Origin: Prosopocoilus inquinatus
Taxonomy: Eukaryota; Arthropoda; Insecta; Coleoptera; Lucanidae
Length of the DNA stretch: 64,000 nt
Reading direction: 5' to 3'
Assembly: GCA_036172665.1 (NCBI GenBank)
Contig: CM069879.1
Coordinates: 22,173,924 to 22,237,923, forward strand
Each line of letters starts with the position of its first letter. Positions within the stretch are counted from its first letter, which is position 1. The notes under the pieces are model-generated. The model made no database searches and had not been told where the DNA came from. It was given only the letters and a program-made list of their open reading frames with translations. Positions 23,436 to 33,773 of this stretch are shown piece by piece. The translations under genes and the position numbers were made by a program.

Positions 23436-23930
23436 AGATTTTCAAAACAGATGTTAAATTTCATTGAGGTACATCTACCTCGTTGCCCCATAACTTGCGT
23501 AATGGTATGCCAAGGGTCATTGTCTGACGTCTTCGTAAATGCTCTGAAACGACCATTATTAAGGCAGTTTTGGCTGCTTTTCTTTTTCATCACTAAGTAG
23601 CTATGAATATTCCTTTCGTTATTGAGTTGCAATGGATACACCTCATTTATTTTTCCAATTTTTTTTAGATTTTCAAAACAGATATTAAATTTCGTTGAGG
23701 TACGTCTCATACCTCATTGCCCCACAAGTTTCGGAGTGGTATGACAAGGCGCATTGGTCGAACGTCTTTGTAAAAACTTTGAAAGGACCATTATTAAGGC
23801 AATTTTGGCCGCTTTACTTTTCCGTCACTGAGTCGCTAAGGATATCCTTTTCGTTATTGAGTTGCAATGGATCTACCTCATTTATTTTCTCAATTTTTTT
23901 GGATTTTAAAAACAGAAATTAAATTTCGTC
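23436..23930 (+). repeat. 231-bp tandem repeat (two units plus start of a third)
   Basis: Units begin at 23436, 23667 and (partial) 23901, each opening with GATTTT-AAAACAGA. Shared blocks include TACCTC.TTGCCCCA, GACCATTATTAAGGCA, TTTTC.TCACT and TTATTGAGTTGCAATGGAT. Open frames on either strand within it are by-products. Confidence 0.85.
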
Positions 23931-24480
23931 CTGTCGCGACTTTTTTTTTATAAATATATATATGAATGTGTCGCAACCGGGCTTTGTTTTTCGGGAGCAC
24001 AGGGCGATGGGTCTTATACAAAAATTTAACTTTATATACATTGAACGCCACCAAATCTTTAAATTTATATTATATTTATAAATTAGGGGAAATTTGAAAA
24101 CCTGGTAAGTATATGTAAAATAATTGAGTTTTTCTTTCAGCATTTAAGGTGGTATATTGAGAAATTTTAACAGTTTAAAAGGTATTGAAAACTCTCATTC
24201 AAAAAATTGATAACATGGAATATAAAAATGTTTACCATCATGAAGATTCGTTCTGGTTTACAGAATATTACAAAAATGTATTTAATTTAATTGTTATAGA
24301 ATATTAAAATGAAATTAATTTTGTAACAGTATTGTAAATAATTTTAAATGTGTAAGTAATAATAGATAAACAAATGCAGACGCAGTTGCAAAGATTATTA
24401 GACTCGTAATAAAATGAATTAATTGAAACAAGCCATACAAATAAATAAAACAAGTCAACAAAAAGGAGAAAAAAAACTGG
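23931..24480. other. AT-rich stretch, nothing recognised
   Basis: Very AT-rich; no gene or repeat identified. Confidence 0.4.
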
Positions 24481-24596
24481 TTGCCTCCTCTGGATGTCAC
24501 CGCAGCTACCGGACCGCCGCGAACGCTGGGATTAGAAACATCGGCATCCAAATGGGAGCCTGCTTCCATCGATGATAAAATGCCCCAGGTCGACAA
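24481..24596 (-). pseudogene. Short GC-rich coding-like fragment, unrecognised
   Basis: On the minus strand, 24596-24480 reads as protein-like sequence (segments such as SSMEAGSHLDADVSN and RGGPVAAVTSRGG). It then runs into AT-rich DNA and a meaningless hydrophobic tail. Base composition changes sharply at 24478. It could be a scrap of a mobile-element gene or of a host exon. No family was recognised and it may be chance. Confidence 0.2.
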
Positions 24597-24940
24597 ACCG
24601 TGAGGATGGGTATCAACGAGATCAAATTCATACTTGTTACGGCATCATTTCTATTTCCCTTTGTTTTGTGGGCGACTACTCAATAAGTAGGGCTTACTAT
24701 ATGTTGAGTAAGCTTGCCGAAATAACTAGTATAAAGAAAAATCGTCTTTGGAAAAACCCTACAAAGAGAGATGAAAATTGGAACACGTTTTTAAACAGAA
24801 CAAGAAAATGAGAAAATTGGAAATAGCGATGAAATTATATAAAATCATACCTTAATTAAGGCTTTCCATTTTAAATACTTAATTTTAAACGATTGATGAG
24901 TTTTAATTTAACTTGGAATATATCGATTAAAGACCACCAG

Positions 24941-25021
24941 TTATCGATCGCTCGGATCAGGCGAATGCCGGGACACGTGTCCCTTTTCTTGGATCTCTCG
25001 ATCGCCGGAAATTTATCGATA
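24941..25021. promoter_or_regulatory. Palindromic cluster: DRE-like sites flanking an E-box palindrome
   Basis: A perfect 14-bp palindrome GGGACACGTGTCCC (24970-24983) with a CACGTG E-box core lies between TTATCGATCG (24941) and a perfect TATCGATA (25014-25021). TATCGATA is the known DREF recognition element of insects. The symmetric arrangement is seen directly; function is inference. Confidence 0.4.
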
Positions 25022-25164
25022 ACCAATAAATTGGAGGGAAATTTAAATCGCCGAAGAGAGTTTCCCAGAGACTAACAGAAACAAATCTGCTACAAACCAA
25101 CAGAGCGCGCCAGCTTACCCAAAAATCAAAGAGGGATAACTTAACTTAAATTTAACTGTTACAC

Positions 25165-25350
25165 TCCTACCTCATTGCCCCAAAACTTTCATAATAGTTT
25201 GACAAGAGGCATTGGTCGAACGTCTTCGTAACACTTTTGAACGGATCATCATTAAGGCAGTTTTCACCGCTTTTCTTTTTCATCACTGAGTTGCTATGGA
25301 TATGCCTTTCGTCACTGGGTTGCACCGAATATCTCTTTCACCATCATCAT
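25165..25350 (+). repeat. Dispersed copy of the 231-bp repeat
   Basis: It shares CTACCTCATTGCCCCA, ATTGGTCGAACGTCTTCGTA, CATTAAGGCAGTTTT and TTTTTCATCACTGAG with the units at 23436-23900. It is diverged and single-copy here. Confidence 0.8.
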
Positions 25351-25706
25351 CATTGAGTTTTTTGTATTTTGGAGATGGTTGACAAAGATGAGGGGACACC
25401 CAAAATCATAAACCTACCACCTCGTACATAGCTGACTACAAAGTTTTAAGGCCTGAAATAGGAAACAAAAGTTCTGTCCCCAAAGGGTCAAGATTTGAAT
25501 AAGGCCTTTATACCCGACTTTGTACTAGCCTTTTAAGTTGGACATGCTTATGGGATCTACACGAGAAAAGAATTTAAGTCGGCAACCAGATAAAAACACA
25601 AGGTGCATGGATTGTAATGCCGGTAAAAGGTTTACCAATTTACTGGTAAATCGCCAAAAATGTTCTTCAAATTTTACCGGTAATTTTCCAATTTTTTACC
25701 GGTATA

Positions 25707-26066
25707 AAGCCTCGACTTCGTAGGATAGCGGTGCCGCAAAACAGCGCCCGCAAGTTGGCGGTACATGACGTCATATAAAACGTGCTAAGAGCATTGAAAA
25801 CGGCAAACGTCACCGTCATCTAAAGATACGTAAAAGGTGTTTTTAAACGTTTGGACTCCTCTTTTGGTGACTCATCGTTTTCTAAATACGTTAGTAACAT
25901 CAAATCCAGGTAAACCATTATGAAATACATAAAATAAGTACCCATTGTCTCATTTTCTTGCTTACTTTAGGCCAATGCATGTCATTTTTCAAAGTTACAT
26001 GACGTTCTTCACTATCAGATTATGGCCACTACATTACGGTGTCGTTATCCTAGGAAACCGAGGCTT
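25707..26066. mobile_element. 360-bp TIR element candidate
   Basis: The left end AAGCCTCGACTTCGTAGGAT and right end ATCCTAGGAAACCGAGGCTT are inverted repeats, with a further CGGTGCCG/CGGTGTCG match inside. The left interior is GC-rich. TTAA directly abuts the right end, but the left flank is TATAA, so the superfamily is uncertain. Confidence 0.55.
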
Positions 26067-27789
26067 AAGTTATAAGTACGGGTTTTCTACTTGCGTTTTA
26101 AGCGGTTTCTGATATAATGACATTTGTAGCGCTATACTTGCATCGCAACTAAGCTAAATTTCATGTTATCTGGGGACTTCACCGAAAACAATAACTTCGG
26201 CATCTGAAAAGTTAGATTTCCGCATTCCTGCTCAAGCTCAAAATACAAGTTAGTATCTTGAAAACCATTAGAGATAATCATCATTACACTATATGAAATC
26301 CTAAGAAAATTATATTTTGGTTGGTTGGTTGGTTCAAATCAAAAAAAAAGGAAAAATGGCATAGACGATTTTAAAGCGTAACAATTTGCTTATGCATCTT
26401 AAAAACCTCGATGCCTCTGCATCTTTGGTCAAATGTCGTTCCACGGGAATACGTCAATTCCGTCATTATGGAAGTCTCACGTGAATATTCGCAACTGCAA
26501 TTATTTATCTGTCTCTGTATGTATTATAAACATCATTAACGGTTCGATGAGTTCGAATTTACGATAATAATTTTTTCTTTGCATTTTGACCCGTTCGCAA
26601 ATTATCGCCGGGTGATTGGTTCGAATTTATTTCGTAGTGACATGAAATATGTAAATGTTTACATTATTTAGTTATTTACATTGCACGTTGAAAATTTTAA
26701 AATAATAAAACGCATCAGGCGAAAATTTATCTCGCGCAAAATAATAAATTACGCGGCGGCGCGGCTCGAAATGCAAATGACGTTTCGAAAATACGGAGGA
26801 CGTCACGTGTTTTCGATAATAAATAAATAAATAAATATTTCGCGCATTTAAATAATATATCACTCGTAGGTAAACACACAATTGATGAATTATACATCCA
26901 CGTAAGTCATTACCGTTTAGTAGATTAATTTGTAATAAATCTCGGGCTATCGGAATAAAACTAGGAAATTAATTGGAAATAACAAATGTTCCGCGTTCAT
27001 TGTCAGTGCGTAGGCTTTTGTCAATTTATAATATAATGCGCTAAAATTTAAAATGTAAATCCGTATCCATATGCGGCGTGCATCGCTGCAAGCGAACGTT
27101 ATTCGGAAAGCCCAACAAATATCAATAGTGAATTGTACGTAATAATAAAGCGGCCCATTCCATTGTAATCACAATGCATTGTGTGTCGCGTATATGACAA
27201 TCATTAAAAAATGTTGCCGGTCTGGCTTAAAACGACAAGCGAAGATTAATCGAGTGCGTTCGCGTTTGCCCAAAGTATTACCGGTTTTATCCTGCGCTTT
27301 TCCAGCCAAATACCACCACCGTCCCTTGTTTTGCGTTTAATCGGAATATGTGTGTGCAGCGAATGCATTTCGCGGAATAAAGGATTTTATGCATTTTATC
27401 TTTACAATAATTGAAACGCGCCCCCAAAAACGAATTCTACTTTCGAATCGAACAATGACGGTATTTATTAACGCGCGCAAAGCTTTTAACATCGAAACGC
27501 AAAGCTCTCCAACAATACCCTCCGTTCGATACGTAAAAGCCCGGAAAATTCGTTAGAATTAGGATTAACATCACTAAATCAAAATTTAATTTTCATATTT
27601 GTTGTTTCAGTACTCATATTACATTTTGTCCTTCATTTGATACAAAGGTTGTTTACCCAGTACATCAATAGTATAGCATTGCAACACCATATAATAGTCA
27701 CATTCGCAATTTAATAGACCATTGAGATACCGGGGAAAGTGCACTCACTTCCCTTACAGGATCCATTATTTCATTAAGGGCCAGTTGTA
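26067..27789. other. Unique stretch, possible conserved intronic DNA
   Basis: No exon recognised. About 26540-27560 is free of recognisable transposons and has mixed AT-rich and CG-containing motifs (for example GACGTCACGTG near 26809 and a TAAA run). It looks like single-copy intronic DNA. Confidence 0.3.
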
Positions 27790-29039
27790 CAGCGTGGCCC
27801 AATGATGCGTATTTCTTCTGTGAGGCCTATAGGAAAGAAATTAGGAAAAAAATCGATAAAGAATTTTATACTAGACAACACGCGGCATATTGTAAAATTA
27901 TTTTGAAGTATACAGAGTGATCAGAAAAATCGTGGTTCGTGGAAACTAATTTTTTTTTTAAATGGAATACCCTGTATATTTTTAGATATTTGGATGCGCC
28001 GCAATGAACAGATTACAGCGTTATAAAGATATATTGATTTTATTGAATAACTTTCATAAAATATATTTTTTTCTTGAAGAATTTTGCAAAAATTCAGTCA
28101 GTTTGAATATGAATTTCTGATTAATAGATAACACAAACGAACGAAAATCTGACACGATATTTTCGGGACTTTGGCCTTTATGAAAATGTGAACAAAATTA
28201 AGATACCTTTTTGCATTATACCGAGCGATCGATACTTATGAAGCATTTGGTATCTTATTTTTTTATATAGAACGGCCTGCTTTTTATTTCAGAAATAGGT
28301 AGCACTTAAATGTAGCTTTCTGCTGATATAAGGTTATATATCTTTATTTTTAATAATTTCGTCACTAAAAATTTTCTTTTTACAAGTATTTCATTGGCCT
28401 GTTTTAAATCATTTTTGGTAAAATAAATCCTATCGCGAAGGTATTCAAATTAGAGATCTTTGAAAGTAGAATCAAATGATCGAAAAATGACTTCGAATGA
28501 TTGAATTTAGGTAGGAAAGTAGCAATACTGAGTGTATAGTTTAAAACGTCGACCATTGAAATACTTATAAAAAGAAAATTTCTAGTGACGAAATTATTAA
28601 AAATAAAGGTATATAACCTTATATCAGCAGAAAGCTACATTTAAGTGCTGTGCATTTCTGAAATAAAAAGTAGGCCGTTCCATTAAAAAAAAAATGAGAT
28701 ACCGAATGTTTCGTAAGTATCGATCGCTCAGTATAATGCAAAATGATATCTTATTTTGTTCACATTTTCATAAAGGCCAAAGTCCTAAGAATATCGTGTT
28801 AGATTTTCCTTCGTCTGTGTTACCTCATTAAACAGCAATTCAAAATTATTCAAGAAAAAAAATTATTTTATGAAAGTTATTCAATAAAATCAATATATCT
28901 TTATACCGCTGTAATCAGCTTACTGTGGCGCATCCAAATATCTAAAAATATATAAGGTGTTGCATTAAAAGAAAAATAAGTTTCCACGAACCACCATTTT
29001 TCTGATCACTCTATGTAGTTCAAAATAATTTTACAATAT

Positions 29040-29566
29040 TGTCACGATGGGTCGGCCTCCGTGGAACGGGCAGCGTCCCGACGCGGCGGCGGCCGCACGG
29101 CGTCGGTGAGATGGTCCTCCTGGGGAAGTTGGCACTAGGCCTAGTTGAGTCGACGGCTGGTTCGACTGCGAGGGCGGCTGCCCTTCTTACAGTAGGCACT
29201 AAGCCTACCGGAGTCGGGTTCGACTGCGAGGGCGGCTGCCCTTCTTACAGTAGGCACTAAGCCTACCGGAGTCGGGTTCGACTCCTTCCCATCTTCTTCC
29301 GCACGTTATATAGGCGAAAATCTGTCTATTCGACTGTTATCACATGTTTCTGTGTTCTCCTTTCGTCACCTGTTGTATTAATTTGTCCCACATATAGCGC
29401 ATGCCACCGATGTTTTGTTATGAAACGTGAACTGCTTATAACTTAGATTTCGCAAGATTGCTGTCTTAATTGTTCTACTTTATTCCTCGCGGAAATATTT
29501 CGTCGCGACTCCTTTACATTTTATATTTATTACTTTTAGGCTAAAAATTAAATCCTTATCGTGACA
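29040..29566 (-). repeat. 3' LTR (left copy in the window)
   Basis: 527 bp. It holds a 58-bp direct duplication (29161-29218 and 29219-29276) absent from the other LTR. It lacks about 130 bp present near the outer edge of the other copy. Confidence 0.85.
29161..29276 (+). repeat. 58-bp tandem duplication inside the LTR
   Basis: Two identical 58-bp units start TTCGACTGCGAGGGCGG. The partner LTR has one unit, so the duplication arose after or during insertion. Each unit ends at a GGTTCGACT string resembling a Pol III B-box, but no tRNA fold is present. Confidence 0.85.
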
Positions 29567-31436
29567 TTTCCCTCCCCTTTAAGCTTGTGCGTCCCCGCAC
29601 AAGAATAACTCGCGTCACGCGGAAAACTGTCTGTTGCGTAAGGTCACGAAACAATTCCCGCGCGTTGCACTTGAAAAAGAAAACCGTTGAGTTTGCTAAA
29701 GTTTTGTAGTTCGCGGCGCGTACGTCTTATATTACATAGTATTTACCACCTTGACATTTAATTTTTTCAATGTTCTGTTGAAATAAAACGTAAGCATAAG
29801 TCATTTAATGATACCTTGGTAATTTCTTCACCTCCGTTTCGTATTTCAGCCAGGATTTGGGATGACGATTGGCTTGGCAGGAAGCATGTTCGTTTTGGTT
29901 TTCTGACGGCACATTTTCTTCTATATCTATATCTTCTATATCTTCGTATACTCATTCTAATGTTGATTGCTTCTTTCTTCGGAGCGTCTAATGGAGTTTC
30001 CCAACCTTGTGGCTCAAGGAGGACTTGGCACGATCCAGAGGGTCTTTTCCTTGATGCAGCTTATGGTTTGGTCCATTTAATGCGTCTCCTTTTCTTTCAC
30101 AGGATGGCCCGGTCCTGTTTCTTCGAGTTTCTTCTCTTCTTTTTCTGCCTAGTAATCTCTTTAACAGCATTATATTTAAAGCAATCATAATAATAACAAA
30201 TGCAATTGTAGCGACATATACTACTACTTCGTGCATCTCTTGAAGACAGTGGACTGGCGTTGCCGTAAATGCTGTAGCAGTTCTTTAAATAACATAATGC
30301 TCAATTCTTAGCATAACTCACATATTTAAATTCTTCATCTGCTGATTTACTCATTTTGATGATCCTGAGGCTCCAGTTTGAATTGATACATCCGGACAAG
30401 TTTGTGTATACAGGTTGTATCCAAGAAGTCGTCTTCATCACAAAAAATTTCAACGTTGTCCAAATGGCCAGGAGGATGAGTGCACTTTCTATTCCTTTAG
30501 GCCGGGACAAGGGAATCTTGTTGAAATCTTCTTCTTCTGTGGACAGGATATCCGAGTGCTTCATCGAGCTACCTAAGATATGAATGTTTGTTTGTGATGT
30601 GTGGTGTTAGATAGCTTAATGCTGGAATTTTCCATGTTCCTATCTGTGTCTTCAACTGCCTTACTTCTTGCAAACTTGTTTTTGAATTGGTTCCAAATTC
30701 CTGTAATTCTGCCTGTAGTCCGCGCGTCAATTTCTTGATAGTCCTTCGGATGTCATCATCTTTCGCCATTTACTCGTCCAACTGTTGCTGTGTGGCATTA
30801 CCACAATAAAAAAATCAAACGTCTCTAATCTTCTCCGTCATTACTTCAAATTTTCCTTCTCTCTTTGCTCCATTCTTCTATCCATTGTATTTTCTTTCCT
30901 GCATGCTGAAATCTGGCTTCGAAGGTTTCCATTCTCCCTTGGTTGATGCTTATTTCCTTAACTTAGTATTACATATAAGATTATGTTACATAGGATCATT
31001 ATTTAGTTTCTTCTTCTTCTAATATTGGTAGTTACATCTATTTACGTAATTATACTGCCTATCTCTAATTTTGCTGTTTTGAACTCGCCCATTTCATCAT
31101 TTCCCTGGACTCTCATTATTTCACCGCTCATAATTCTTATTTCCTTGATTATTATAAATATTATTTTCATACCTAGGCTGTTCGTTTTCTTTCTTGTACC
31201 CGTTTCGTCTCTCCATGCAACTTCTTACAAAATGTTCATTGAACGCTTCTGAATTTGTTGTTGGCCATTTTCTCGCTCGGTGGTTTTCTTCCTCGGTGAC
31301 CTTGAGAGTGCTATTTTGGGACTAAAAACTTCCTTTTCTTCGTATCCGACTTCTGTACTGCGATGAGGTGGATGAAACGGTGATTCCTTTGCTGCGTTTG
31401 ATCTTGTTTGGTATGGACCTGGCATCCCCTTCTTAT
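29567..31436 (-). other. Internal region of the LTR element, possible membrane-protein remnant
   Basis: The minus strand carries several short frames in different phases (31425-31225, 30769-30569, 30564-30301, 30236-29988, 29955-29767). The frame at 30236-29988 has one hydrophobic segment of about 25 residues near its start, followed by a basic stretch (LLKRLLGRKRR), as in a membrane anchor plus short tail. The frame at 30769-30569 looks helical. This could be a decayed envelope-like gene or unrelated captured sequence. I do not recognise a family. No pol domains are seen. Confidence 0.4.
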
Positions 31437-32095
31437 CGTCACGACGTATTATTTTGGGACTTTAGGCGCCTCCACCATGTCACGTGGTTAGCTGCGACAG
31501 CGAGGCGCCTCCACCATGTCTCGAGGGATGCAGCAATTACGATGAGATGTCCTGATGAGCACGGCGTCGGTGAGGATGCCTCCGTGGAACGGGCAGCGTC
31601 CTGATGAGGGTGGCGGCAACAAGGCGTCGGTGATGATGATCCTTCTTGGAAACGGCAGCGTCCTGATGCGGGTGGCGGTTGCACGGCGTTGGTGAGGAAG
31701 GTCCTCCTGGGGAAGTTGGCACTAGGCCTACTTGAGTCGACGGCTGGTTCGACTGCGAGGGCGGCTGCCCTTCTTACAGTAGGCACTAAGCCTACCGGAG
31801 TCGGGTTCGACTCCTTCCCATCTTCTTCCGCACGTTATATAGGCGAAAATCTGTCTATTCGACTGTTATCACATGTTTCTGTGTTCTCCTTTCGTCACCT
31901 GTTGTATTAATTTGTCCCACATATAGCGCATGCCACCGATGTTTTGTTATGAAACGTGAACTGCTTATAACTTAGATTTCGCAAGATTGCTGTCTTAATT
32001 GTTCTACTTTATTCCTCGCGGAAATATTTCGTCGCGACTCCTTTACATTTTATATTTATTACTTTTAGGCTAAAAATTAAATCCTTATCGTGACA
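31437..32095 (-). repeat. 5' LTR (right copy in the window)
   Basis: 659 bp. 31563-31700 contains about two and a half ~60-bp tandem units opening GCGT.GGTGA and holding GGGCAGCGTCCTGATG-like blocks. From about 31700 to its end it matches the other LTR nearly base for base, apart from the extra 58-bp unit there. Confidence 0.85.
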
Positions 32096-32283
32096 TTATG
32101 CCGCGTATTGTCTAGTACAAAATTCTTTATAAATTATTTTCCTATTTTTTTTTTTCCATAAAGCCTCACAGAAGAAATACGCATCGTTGGGCCACCCTAT
32201 ACAATGGCAGTTTAAAATCAAGTTTAACTGAGCCGGATTCAAAGCAAACAAATTTGCATAGGATCATAAGGACATATACCATG

Positions 32284-32457
32284 AGTTTTTTTATTAGTAT
32301 ACATAGCAAGGATGTATACTTTTATAAAAAAAAAAAACATGTCAACCCATTGTTTTACTGCAATCTGTAGGCAACTAACTATACATATTCAATGTTGACA
32401 TGTTTTTTTTTTTTAAAAAAGTGTACATCTTTGCTATGTATACTCGTAAAAAAAACT
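32284..32457. mobile_element. 174-bp palindromic MITE
   Basis: AGTTTTTTTA..AGTATACATAGCAA.GATGTA at the left is mirrored by TACATCTTTGCTATGTATACT..TAAAAAAAACT at the right. Inner arms ACATGTCAAC and GTTGACATGT are also paired. It sits just upstream of the Jockey/CR1-type remnant. Confidence 0.8.
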
Positions 32458-32459
32458 GC

Positions 32460-32790
32460 TACCTGTGTTTCATCTTCTTATGGAATTTTTAGACAGCAAT
32501 CCTTATGATTTATTTTGCATTTCTCAGACTTGGTTCGGAAGGGATGTACCAAATAGTTTGTTGCATTTACAGGATTATAAGATCTGATCGCGATGCGCGA
32601 GGTGGTGGTGTATATATTTTTATATATAAAATGTATAAGTATGAGGGCTAATTCTAGTATTGAAGAGAAATGGCTTAAAATATTTATTAATAGCGTCTCA
32701 CTAGCATTAGGTTGTGTTTATCATTTAATGTTAATTTTAATCTTGTATAACGGCCTGTGTCTGTTGTTCAGATAATTTTCATATTAATTG
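32460..32790 (+). pseudogene. Endonuclease-domain remnant of the non-LTR element
   Basis: The ISQTW motif (the exonuclease III-like SETW/SQTW box) and the RDARGGGV motif (usual R-DR-GGG-V box) are visible across two frames. A stop lies between them. This is the target-nicking domain of Jockey/CR1 elements, now inactive. Confidence 0.75.
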
Positions 32791-32979
32791 GTTAAATGCT
32801 GGGGATGTCAAAACTAAGTTTCTGATGAATTTGTTTGAATTAATTTATTTTATGTTTAATTTCTGATATTAATATTGTACAAAATTGGTCTGTGTTACTT
32901 AGCATGTCCTACAATTCTTCCTTATGTCACGCATCTAGTTAATGAATGTATTTTATCAAATACAGTTCCCGACGTTTAG

Positions 32980-33450
32980 AAAAATGCTGTTGTCTATCCT
33001 ATTTCTAAGATTAATAATCCTATTACTTGTAAGGACTTACGTCCCATCAGCATATTACCTGCGTTTTCAAAAATTTTAGAGAAAGTTATTAACAGTCACC
33101 TTTGTGGACGCTTAGATAAATATAACATTATTCCAGAATCACAGTCCAGAATCACAGTTGCGACAGCTACGGATAGAGGATTTATAACTACCTTAACATT
33201 GTTAGATTTTATGCAAGCTTTTGATGCTTTAAATCACGTACTCCTTCTATCTATATTATGCTACAAATGATTTTCATCATCTGCTTGAATCTTATTTATC
33301 GAATAGGGTGCAATGCGTTAATTTGCCTGACTAAAGGAGTTCCACAGGGTTCCGTTCTTGGACCTGTGTTGTTTACGATTTACATTAGTTGCTTTCAGAA
33401 TCACGCGATATTGTAAAATGCAAAGTTATGCAGATGATAGGTAACTTTAC
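32980..33450 (+). pseudogene. Reverse transcriptase remnant of the non-LTR element
   Basis: It contains RPISILPAFSKILEKVI, a damaged DFMQAFDALNH box (motif A), the VPQGSVLG box (motif B-like) and a frameshifted YADD catalytic box. Frame changes occur between them. The order and spacing fit the palm of a CR1/Jockey reverse transcriptase. Confidence 0.8.
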
Positions 33451-33773
33451 TATACTTTTCGTTGTCATGAATTCATTGACGCAATGTTAAAATAAACAGT
33501 GGCCTTCAAATATTTGTAAAATCTCCGCTAACCATTGTTTAGTTTTAAGTCCTAAATCACTTTATATCTTGTTTGGTTTTTCACCTAAAGTGAACTTAGT
33601 AAAAAATAATTTTATATTATTACATATTAATAATAATATTATCCAAATGAGTAACGAGGTAAAGAGCTTAGGTATTTGGTTAAATAATTCTTTAAGATTT
33701 GAGGTGCAAGTATTTTTGTGTATTAAAAAGGCATACCTTAATTTAAAATTACTATATCCTCATCAACATAATA

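Larger units (their letters stand above)
29040..32095 (-). mobile_element. Non-autonomous LTR retrotransposon, minus orientation
   Basis: The long terminal repeats at 29040-29566 and 31437-32095 start TGTCACGA (CGTCACGA in the right copy) and end TCGTGACA. A purine-rich tract on the minus strand (AAAGGGGAGGGAAA, 29580-29567) abuts the left LTR, which sets the orientation as minus. The flanks share TAT (AATAT on the left, TTATG on the right), consistent with a 4-5-bp duplication with a mismatch. The internal region is only about 1.9 kb. I see no gag, protease, reverse transcriptase or integrase. Over their shared ~400 bp the LTRs are almost identical by eye, so insertion was recent and must have used proteins supplied in trans. 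It lies inside the foldback at 27790-32199 and is therefore younger. Confidence 0.88.
27790..32199. mobile_element. Large TA-inserting foldback element, split by an LTR retrotransposon
   Basis: The left terminus is TA|CAGCGTGGCCCAA.GATGCG and the right terminus (reverse strand) is TA|TAGGGTGGCCCAA.GATGCG. Matching arms continue through ATTTCTTCTGTGAGG and ACTAGACAA.ACGCGGCATA. Inside, 27900-28390 and 28560-29035 are long inverted copies (AAAATTATTTTG, CTGATCACTCT, CCATTTT and GCTGATATAAGGTTATAT blocks) around a centre near 28475. Without the LTR element (29040-32095) the foldback would be about 1.35 kb with arms of roughly 600 bp. No transposase seen. The arms carry AAATGGAATACCCTGTATAT. Confidence 0.85.

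Noticed and set aside
29270..29290. GGTTCGACTCC B-box-like string (also at 31805), possible tRNA gene
   Set aside because: No A-box at the right distance and no cloverleaf fold. It lies inside the LTR.
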